DNA of 64,000 nt from [Phialemoniopsis] sp. UDSM-2020 (lineage: Eukaryota > Ascomycota > Sordariomycetes > Thyridiales > Thyridiaceae), in NCBI GenBank assembly GCA_018873225.1, contig JAEILZ010000001.1:2914001-2978000 (forward strand), given 5' to 3'. The notes beneath the pieces are model-generated. The model worked only from the letters and a program-made list of their open reading frames with translations, was not told where the DNA came from and ran no database searches. Both the position numbers and the translations under genes were made by a program. Below are positions 56,450-64,000 of the stretch, piece by piece; position 1 is the first letter of the stretch; each line of letters starts with the position of its first letter.

Positions 56450-57534
56450 CTAAGCCTTGCCAGCCAACCTGGCCCTCCGGGCTTCCTCCTCCCTGATCGC
56501 CTCGCTCCGAGCCAAGAACTGTTGCCGCTCAGAGTACGCACCCTTGGACCTGCCAGCCAGCGCCAGCTCGTCTTGGATGCCCTCCTTGTCAACGTAGCCT
56601 GCCCAGTCCATTCTGCTCTTCTCAACCACGTTGAGCTTCTTGGCATCCTTGGCCTGCTCCCGCGCCTGGAGCCTCATCATCATGCCCAGGTTCAGGTCCG
56701 ATCTCTGTAGTGACTGGGCGTCGATGACTGGTTCAAAGACGGACCGAAATGCTTTGCGCGGGAGGCGTCGTGAAGGATCTTGGTCCTCGTCCGGGATGTC
56801 ATTTTCGCCTTGAGAAGCTAGATATAGCTTGGCCTCTGCCGAGTCTCGGGGCACAAGCTTCTCCTCCGTGTGGACTTTGCCAGCAAAGTTGTATGTCCGC
56901 TTGATCTTGATCATCTCCGATGGCTCCGTGGTGGCCTTTGTCGCGGCCGCACCCTCCATACCTGCTCCTGGAGCTTGACCCCGTTCTCCTGCTGCGGCTT
57001 GGGCGTCTCCATCTCGAGGTCGTGCTTCTGTTGTTGCTTTCCCAGCATCCTCAGCCAACATCTGCGCCCACATAGCATCGACATCAATCGTTACAGGACC
57101 AGTAGCAACAGCCGTCTTGCGTTCCGCCTTTCTATAGACACGTAGCGCGGTTAGTCGCGTGCTCCCTATCTTGCCTTGCAGAGTTTGCGAGCCACTTACT
57201 CTTGAGCACGTTGGCTCCGTGTCTTGATTAAGCCGCCTTCGCCCCCTTCAACATCGGCAGTCGCATTATCGGTGTGCTTGCCCCTCCTCCGCCGTTTCTT
57301 GCCTTTCTCGATGATCGCCTCGTCGCCAGAATTTTCAAACCCAGCGTCCTCCGCTTCGACGTCGCCAGCTTGTCGCTTTCGCTTCGCTGGGACGGGCTTT
57401 GCCGCGTCGCCTGCATCATCAGCTTCGTCGTCGGACCCAGAATTAGACGCGCGATCCGGCGCGTCCTCGGGCGCGAAGTCCGAGTCCTCAGAGGAGGCAT
57501 AGTCCTCTTCGTCCACGGGTGTTTCTGGCGGCAT
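56450..57534 (-). CDS. SWC5: SWR1 complex subunit Swc5 (BCNT domain)
   Basis: Two exons on the minus strand, 57200-57534 and 56450-57131 (338 aa). Swc5 is the subunit of the SWR1 remodeller that helps replace H2A by H2A.Z. The N-terminus has acidic Ser-rich blocks (DEEDYASSEDSDFAPEDAPD region), which in yeast bind H2A-H2B, followed by basic nuclear-signal clusters (PAKRKRQ, KGKKRRRRGK). The BCNT-C domain occupies about 255-335: KLNVVEKSRMDWAGYVDKEG and IQDELALAGRSKGAYSERQQ, with the invariant WxxYVDKE core at 288-295. The protein ends soon after, as usual. It is divergent from the dioxygenase gene. Confidence 0.95.
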
Positions 57535-58181
57535 TGTGTCGAACGGGGAAATCCAGGACGTGTATGTAGAGCGACAGAAGAGCTGCACCACTGAACTCGT
57601 GCCTGATGGAATTTACACTGGGACGTGGTAATCATTGGCCGGCTCCAAGAGGGCGCGCTAAAAATGCCACTAATGGCTTTCCAGGGGCGCCTCTTGGCGG
57701 GATGACCGGACCCTGTAATGGCTGTTTTGGGTAACTACCTACGTCAACAATTGCGGCCGAGCCTCTTTGCAAGTAGATCCTTTCACACATCAATGACCTT
57801 TAACCTCAGAGATGTGACATGCGCTTTAACCGTTGACTTTCAAGATTCTGCTGTTCAGGCCTTGAATGATGATAGCCATTTGATTTGGCGGGACGTTAAG
57901 GTTATAGACGGACCCCATTGGTTCGGTTGGTGTTACCTGAATATCCAATGAGTGGTGCTTGAGTAAAAGCATCTCTCTGATTCCCCGCTTGATGCCGGAA
58001 GCTTGAACGCGCGGTCCGGACTTGAAACTTGGGGAGCCGATGAAGAAATATTTATATGGGGAGAACATAAGCAGAACATGATATCTGTACATCGGTCCAG
58101 TACGGACACTTTGAATATCAGCGCAATTTCAACAATCGCCGCCATACTTTCTGTGGGCTTCTTGTTTGATAAGAAACGAGG
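57535..58181. promoter_or_regulatory. divergent SWC5/dioxygenase intergenic
   Basis: 650 bp between divergent start codons. A 77-codon + frame at 57718-57951 has no recognisable feature and I do not call it. Confidence 0.45.
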
Positions 58182-59193
58182 ATGTCTCCCGTACCAGCTC
58201 TCACGGAAGCAGAAAAAGCACATTTCATTCAACATGGTTGGTTGAAGTGAGTAGCTATTCATAGCACCGCTAGAGACACAAACTAAACATGATACCAGAA
58301 TTGAAGGAGCTTTCAGCAAGGACCAGGCTGCTAGGATAATCCAAGATGTTTGGGCTCGGCTGGGAATGTCTCCGGATGACAAGTCGACCTGGAGTCAGGA
58401 GCGTGTCCACATGCCGGGACATCGTACTTTTGACTGCGCAGATATCGCGCCCAGGGCCTGGGCTGCCATCTGCGAACTCTGCGGTGGCGAAGACAGGGTC
58501 AGACCGGAGTCTCGGTACTGGCAAGACTCTCTCATCGTCAACCTGGGGACTCCTGAGAACGAAGGCAGACCTGTCCCTCCGCAACAATTATATGGATGGC
58601 ATGTTGACGGCGACTTTTTCGTCCATTACCTCGACAGTCCGGAGCAGGGCCTCTTGGTCATACCGTTATTCACAGACATCGTTGCAGATGGTGGAGGTAC
58701 AGTGATTTGCCCTGAGGCAATGCCCAAGGTTGCGGCTTGGCTGCATGATCATCCAGAAGGCGTCAACCCTCGGATGGTACCACGAGGGGAGCCTGGCTTT
58801 GGCGAGGAGAAACACACAGACTGGTTTAATGGCATGGCTAGAAGCTGTACAAACTTCGTCGAGGCAGCAGGCACATGTGGCGACATTTATCTCCTGCACC
58901 CCTTGATGCTGCACTCGGCATCGACGAACCCGCTTCGCCGTGTGCGCATCATCACGAATCCACCCGTCTCCATGAAAGAGCCCTTTTCGTTCTGTAGGGA
59001 AGACGGCGACTATAGTCTGGTGGAGCGCGCGACTTTGAACGCTCTGAATAGAGAGAGTCTACCTGACTGGAAGATTGCGGCACCGAGAGAAATGGTGGTG
59101 CCAGAAAGAGTCCGCATCCAGGAGCGGATGAAGTTAGAGGAACTGGCGCGTATTCAGAATTCCCAGCGATCACCGATTGCGACTGGTGTTTAA
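58182..59193 (+). CDS. PhyH-like 2-oxoglutarate/Fe(II) dioxygenase
   Basis: Two exons, 58182-58246 and 58299-59193 (319 aa), intron 52 nt. The fold and motifs are those of the phytanoyl-CoA-dioxygenase-like family: YGWHVDGDFF gives the iron ligands His123 and Asp125, DIYLLHPLMLHSAS holds the distal His (most likely His227, possibly His222), and RRVRIITNPP supplies the Arg that grips 2-oxoglutarate (about 235-238). The N-terminus MSPVPALTEAEKAHFIQHGW is typical: the phrase with FxxxGW begins most PhyH proteins. The substrate is unknown. There is no signal peptide or PTS1, so it should be cytosolic or nuclear. No biosynthetic cluster surrounds it. Confidence 0.87.
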
Positions 59194-59559
59194 TCTAAGG
59201 TCCGGGAGGAATGTCTGGTAAATAGACCTAGAAATTAATAGAGAATCAATTCTAGGTTATAATTCGACTGTCATACAGCCAAAATGAACTGAGTGATCCC
59301 TATTCGTGTTGTTAGCAGCTGCCTTGCAGAGAGACTTGAACTTCCACCTTATTAGCCCCTCGCCAATTATATCCCAGCGATAGATCAGATCTTAACTTTT
59401 TTAAACCAGTCCAACACCACCTCTCCAAATCAAATAACAACATTCTACATATTTACACCTTCGCCAACCTTACCGCCTCCTGCCGTCAAAAGTCCTGCTT
59501 ATACTTCCAACAAGTGTCTTCCCTTCCGCCTGGAAAAGCGCCCCAGGCACATCCGCAAT
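59194..59559. promoter_or_regulatory. WDR70 promoter/leader
   Basis: About 370 bp; leader of WDR70 on the right, 3' UTR on the left. Nothing else seen. Confidence 0.45.
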
Positions 59560-61308
59560 ATGAGCGATAGCGACGATTACGTCGTCGAAGAGCCCGTCTT
59601 GGCCGATGATGACCCAATGCGAGCCTTCGTTCCCACGGCTTTCGGGAAGACGTCACGAGAGGCCAACATCGCCGCGCAGATAGAACAGAGCAGGAGAGCT
59701 GTGGGCAATCCCGCGGCTGCAAAGGTGAAATCAGAGGCAGAAAAGAAAAGATCCCAGTCTGACTCGGATGATGACGACAGCTTCGACGATTCGGACGAGT
59801 CTGACGACGAAGACGACTACCCAGTCTCCCATGAGCTCATCTTGAAGACTCACGACAAACCGATCACTACAGTGTCGCTCGACCCTGCTGGGTCGCGGCT
59901 GGCGTCCGGCTCTCTCGATGCGACAGTGAACCTACACGATTTTTCGTCAATGACACCCACCACGCTTCGCGCTTTCCGCACCGTAGATCCATGGGAAACC
60001 AAGAAAGCCGCCGCCTCTGCCGAGTCGCATCCTATCAACCATGTCGAGTTCAATCCGCTCTCCGGAAGCGTTTTCCTGTGCATCACGGCGCATCCGCAGG
60101 CTAAGATCATGTCTCGGGACGGCGACATCATTACCGAATTTGTCAAGGGTGATATGTATCTGCGAGATATGCACAACACCAAAGGTCATGTTGGCGAAAT
60201 ATCAACAGGCACCTGGCATCCGAGCGACAAGAACACATGTGTGACGGCAGGCTCGGACAGCACATTGCGCATTTGGGATATCAACAACAAGAGGAGTCAG
60301 AAAGAGGTTATCGTGTTCAAGTCCAAGGCCGCTGGTTCTGCCGGACGCACCAGGATGACCACCGTCGCTTGGGGGTCGCAGGCGCAGGGTGGTCAAAACA
60401 TGCTGGTTGCGGCTGCGGTGGATGGTTCGCTTGTCATGTACAGCGGAAATGGACCTTTCACGAGGCCAGCGGCAGAGGTACGAGATGCGCACAAGCCGGA
60501 TACGTGGACTGGTGGTATCGACATCAGTGCGGACGGCCGGATGGTGGTTACGCGGGGCGGTGACGGATTCATCAAGCTCTGGGATACGCGCAAGTTCAAG
60601 CAGCCATTGGTCACCGTGGCGCACCCTTCCACGTCTGACAGGTTTCCGATGACCAACATTCGGTACTCTCCTAACTCCAGGTTTATCTTGACAGGATCTG
60701 TGACGGGAGATCTGCATATACTCAATCCCGGAAACCTCAAGCCAGAGCTTGTAACGCCAGTCACACCGGGTTCACCGCTGATTGTAGTGGAGTGGCACGA
60801 GAAGCTGAACCAAGTCATCACTGGTTCTGCAAATGGCGAAACTCGCATACTCTACAACCCAGACAAATCTAGCAGAGGAGCACTCGAGGTCATGATGCGC
60901 GCCCCCAAGAAACGACACATCGATGACAACCCCGCGCTCACTATGGACCAGGGTGTCGGACTCTCGGGCGACAGTATCATTACCCCAGGTGCCAATATGG
61001 GTAGCCGCCAGAAGGGGGGCGTCAGTGCATCGGGCAAGTCAAGAGATCCGAGGAGACCGCAGGTGCCCCAGCAGACGCCATTCATGCGGAGCCAGCCCGA
61101 CGAAAAGCACATTGAGGAGAACATTCCGTTGAGTCGCATGCTGTACGAGGATCCGAGAGAGGCACTGCTCAAGTATGCAGACAAGGCCAAGTCGGATCCC
61201 ATGTTTACCAATGCATGGAAGGATACCCAACCAGTCACGCAGTACGCTGATGTGAGCGACGCCGAGGAGGACGCAGATGGACCTGCCAAAAAGAAGGCCA
61301 AGCGATGA
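59560..61308 (+). CDS. WD40-repeat protein WDR70
   Basis: One exon, 582 aa. The layout matches WDR70 (gastrulation-defective homologue): an N-terminal region (about 1-90) with a long Asp/Ser acidic block (66-86), then a WD40 propeller from about 95 to 440 with WD-like ends (SLDATVNLHDF, STLRIWDINN, GFIKLWDTRK), and the family-specific segments ITAHPQAKIMSRDGD and VKGDMYLRDMHNTKGH between blades. The tail (about 450-582) is basic and Pro-rich and ends KKKAKR, a likely nuclear signal. In fission yeast and man WDR70 works with CRL4 ubiquitin ligase in histone H2B ubiquitination at DNA breaks. It is one of three chromatin genes in the right 8 kb. Confidence 0.92.
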   Translation: MSDSDDYVVEEPVLADDDPMRAFVPTAFGKTSREANIAAQIEQSRRAVGNPAAAKVKSEAEKKRSQSDSDDDDSFDDSDESDDEDDYPVSHELILKTHDKPITTVSLDPAGSRLASGSLDATVNLHDFSSMTPTTLRAFRTVDPWETKKAAASAESHPINHVEFNPLSGSVFLCITAHPQAKIMSRDGDIITEFVKGDMYLRDMHNTKGHVGEISTGTWHPSDKNTCVTAGSDSTLRIWDINNKRSQKEVIVFKSKAAGSAGRTRMTTVAWGSQAQGGQNMLVAAAVDGSLVMYSGNGPFTRPAAEVRDAHKPDTWTGGIDISADGRMVVTRGGDGFIKLWDTRKFKQPLVTVAHPSTSDRFPMTNIRYSPNSRFILTGSVTGDLHILNPGNLKPELVTPVTPGSPLIVVEWHEKLNQVITGSANGETRILYNPDKSSRGALEVMMRAPKKRHIDDNPALTMDQGVGLSGDSIITPGANMGSRQKGGVSASGKSRDPRRPQVPQQTPFMRSQPDEKHIEENIPLSRMLYEDPREALLKYADKAKSDPMFTNAWKDTQPVTQYADVSDAEEDADGPAKKKAKR

Positions 61309-62706
61309 TGCGCGGGCCAGAGAGGCGGTTGTATCAGTGACAGAACATAGAAGACACTATTCCTCTTGTCGATGGCTACGTACAACGAACGCTACTTGAC
61401 GAAATGAGCTTCTTATAAGTACCTGGCCTTTGTCGGGCTGCATTTGATCTGCTGCAATCGGCAAGTCGACAGCCACTGTTGTGCAGTCCCGGATTCGGCA
61501 CAAGACCAGAGAGACTTACCGATCATGGTCAGTACCACTTGATAATATGATAGGGTCGCGAGCAGACCGATTTAGTGAGGAAATGGTTACGGTGTAAATG
61601 TAGGCACGGGCATCCATGGACTTGAAGTGGGTGGTGTTCTATCTAATAGGCAGGCTCCCGATTATGACAGCTTATTCGATGCGTACGTATTCCGTAGATA
61701 ATGTTACGGATTGCCACAGTTGCTGGTTGCCGAGCTAGGATTCTTGCTGCTAATGCACGTCACTTCGATAAGTAGGGGCTCGAAGCGAAGGAGACAAGCG
61801 CGTCGTCAGTCGCGTCTTCTGATGGATTGAAGAGCAAGGGAGAGCATTGGGCTGCACTGTGTGGACAAGTGGTTTGAATAGAGTAATTCACACTGTCATC
61901 ATACACCCTCACTCACCATTGTCTTTGATTGGGTGATTGGGTGCAAGAAAGCAGAAGGAAGGGGGTGAGAGGGTGAAGCCTCAGGCAGAAAGGCGACCTC
62001 CCTGTCAAGCTGATTATGTGGATCCCCCTCCCTCCCACTCCCAGGCAGGGAATTACCTTGGCGTGCTCAAATTTACTGTGGCTCTGAAATCCATACCGCA
62101 CCAACCATCACACGAATCTTGTCGGTCGTGGTCCTTCACTCTGCCACTCCCCATCATCAAGGGCCAGCGCGCGCATCAAAAAAATCGCCAGACCCCCTCT
62201 GTATCCATCGACTGCCATCTCCAAAGAGCCGGCAAATAGCCTCGACGCGATTTGTTCGCGCCTCCACCCCAAGGAAAGTCCTCCTACCGCCGCCTTTACC
62301 ATCCTTTCTCTAAATTTCCATTGCGCCTGGTCGAGCGGTTTTTCCCATTTCATTTGACTTTGTCCCCAACTTCGCCTTCCCCCCACACCACGGTCGGCCA
62401 CTCGAGCACGCCTCCAACTTGCGCGCCGTGGTCCTTGTTCAACGCGACAAGACCTTGGTCCATCCCATCCACCATCGTCCCGCCGTCAGAACCACTCAAT
62501 CTTGCTCCCAGCGCACCCCCGACCTTGGTCCTCGACGCGCTTTCATTGTTGTGTCCTTCTTTTATTCCTTGGCGACGCTGCTCATCCAAGCCATCGACGC
62601 GACTATTGCCCCCGACATCCCGACAAGCTATGCGCCAAAGATAATTCGGGATAATACATTGGAAGAACATCCACGGTAGCGGTCAGCTCGGAACTTCGTC
62701 GCGACC
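61309..62706. promoter_or_regulatory. leader of the SNF2-type gene
   Basis: 1.4 kb without a gene. The last 450 bp are C/T-rich, like a long 5' leader of a fungal housekeeping gene. Several short ATG-started frames there could act as upstream ORFs. Confidence 0.45.
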
Positions 62707-64000
62707 ATGGCTACCGTTCAGGCTCCCCCCGCCGTGCAGCACTCGGGCTCGGCCATGCCTGCTGGCATGACCCAGCAGCAGGTGCAGGAGATTTTCCAGG
62801 TAAGGCCACATTTACGCTCGCCGGACCCAGTTCTGTCTCGAGTCTTTCCGGCGTCCAGTTTCGTTGTACGGAAAGCTAATTCCCTTTTCAGAAATACCGG
62901 CAGATGCAAAGCCAGGGCGTGTCAGAAACCGACCCTGAGTTCATCAAGACGCGCCACTTTCTAGCACAACTACAGCGAGAACAGCAGCTACGCAGACAAC
63001 AACAACAACAACAACAACAGCAGCAGCAACAAAACCCAATGCTCCAACAGCAGCAACAGATGCAACAGGCTTCCAATGGCGCTGTGAACGGCACCCCGTC
63101 CTCGGACAATGCATCGCAACCCACCAAGGCACAGGCTACACAACCTCCCTCTTCCTCGAGTCTCAACACATCTGCTCTTCCCGCCACCTCGAGTACGCCA
63201 ACGAATGCCGTGGCCGCGTCGCCCTCGACCGCCTCGAATGCCACTCAATTCACGCCTCAGCAGCTGAGCCTCTTGAGGCAACAGATCCACGCTTTCAAGC
63301 TTCTCGGCAAGAACGTGGGCGTCCCTGTACAGATGCAGCAGGCCATATTCGCGCAGCGGCAACGAAGACAGGCCGCCGCAGCCGAACAGGCAGCTCGCGC
63401 CTCGGCCACCCCGGCCGCTCAAGCCGCTTCTGCTCAGGATATCTCAAAATCTGGCCAGTTGCCTGCTGAAGGGGCTGCGCAAGAGGAAGTGGAAGAGGCT
63501 CGCAAGAGCCGGTCTTTCAAGACGATAAAGTCTCCCTATGACGGAGGTCTAGTGCGCAAGACGCTCAATTATCTCGATCACTCCAATCGCAAGAACCGCT
63601 TTATCATCCCTGGAATTTTCCCTACCGGTATCGACTTTGAGCAGCTACGCGCTGAGCGCGAAAAGATTGTTTTCAATCGCATGAGTGCGAGATATGCCGA
63701 GCTGAAGTCCCTACCTGGCAACATGGCCCATTGGGATGCCTCACAAGACCAACTGTCTGTGGACGACACCCTGAAGCGACGGGCTATCATTGAGATGAAG
63801 TCGCTCGCCCTCTACTCAAAGCAACGTGCTCTTCGCGACAAGATTGGCCGGCAGATGATGCATTACGACAATCTCGCCATGACGACGAACAGGAGCATGT
63901 ACCGTCGCATGAAGAAGCAGAACGTGCGCGAGGCACGGATTACTGAGAAGCTTGAGAAGCAGCAGCGTGATGCTCGGGAGCACCGCGAGAAGAAGAAGCA
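62707..64000 (+). CDS. SNF2/STH1-type chromatin remodeller, N-terminal part (truncated by window)
   Basis: Exons 62707-62799 and 62892 to the window edge; the 3' part lies outside. The visible 400 residues are the non-catalytic N-terminus of an SWI/SNF or RSC ATPase. After a short first exon comes a Gln tract (about residues 68-85), then the QLQ domain near 150-190 (FTPQQLSLLRQQIHAFKLL then GKNVGVPVQMQQAIF), which is the SWI/SNF-RSC hallmark. A Ser/Ala-rich linker follows, and from about 350 the HSA-like helical segment begins (MYRRMKKQNVREARITEKLE), which binds actin-related proteins. The helicase core should follow to the right. I cannot tell SNF2 from STH1 without the bromodomain end. Confidence 0.92.
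62988..63070 (+). repeat. CAA/CAG polyglutamine tract
   Basis: A run of CAA and CAG codons, broken by one NPM(L), in exon 2 of the SNF2-type gene. Likely polymorphic in length. Confidence 0.85.

Noticed and set aside
59325..59400. Possible tRNA-like sequence (ACTTGAACTTCC)
   Set aside because: No matching acceptor stem or anticodon arm could be folded around it; it is part of the WDR70 upstream region.

Overview
The window is nuclear DNA of a filamentous ascomycete, most likely a Sordariomycete. The evidence is short introns (about 55-120 nt, GTNNGT...CTRAC...YAG), protein-coding genes on both strands separated by 0.2-5.5 kb, C-ending codon preference, a Zn2Cys6 regulator, and ascomycete-type housekeeping proteins (Urb2, Mic10, Swc5, Cog1, Npy1). 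I assembled exon structures by hand from splice consensus and reading phase. I support 23 genes (one cut by the right edge) plus one doubtful ORF. I found no rRNA, no CRISPR array, no intact transposon and no convincing tRNA. No identification was checked by a database search.

Layout. 1-3.5 kb: no supportable gene. 3.5-6.2 kb: Smr-domain protein ending in a CaaX box, a single-pass membrane protein, and the MICOS subunit MIC10. 6.7-18 kb: a housekeeping block with URB2 (60S biogenesis), TSC10 (sphingolipid synthesis), SAS10/UTP3 (18S processing) and COG1 (Golgi tethering). 18-26 kb: peroxisomal enoyl-CoA isomerase, an MFS carrier, a PQ-loop vacuolar transporter and NADH pyrophosphatase. 27-28 kb: ribosomal protein uL1. 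29-48 kb: a gene-poor regulatory neighbourhood with a C2H2 factor, a protein of unknown function, a Zn2Cys6 factor and a GPI-anchored wall protein, separated by gene-free stretches of about 5.3 and 5.5 kb. 50-56 kb: lysophosphatidate acyltransferase, a DENND11/LCHN-like protein and a kappa-class GST with a PTS1 ending. 56-64 kb: SWC5, a 2OG-Fe(II) dioxygenase, WDR70 and the start of a SNF2/STH1-type remodeller.

Themes. Three genes serve ribosome production (URB2, SAS10, RPL1). Two proteins end in peroxisomal-targeting-like tripeptides. Three chromatin genes lie within 8 kb. Most genes are in divergent or convergent pairs. The least explained parts are the 29-48 kb block, the CaaX-bearing Smr protein, the unusual zinc cluster and the unknown protein at 36.3-37.4 kb.
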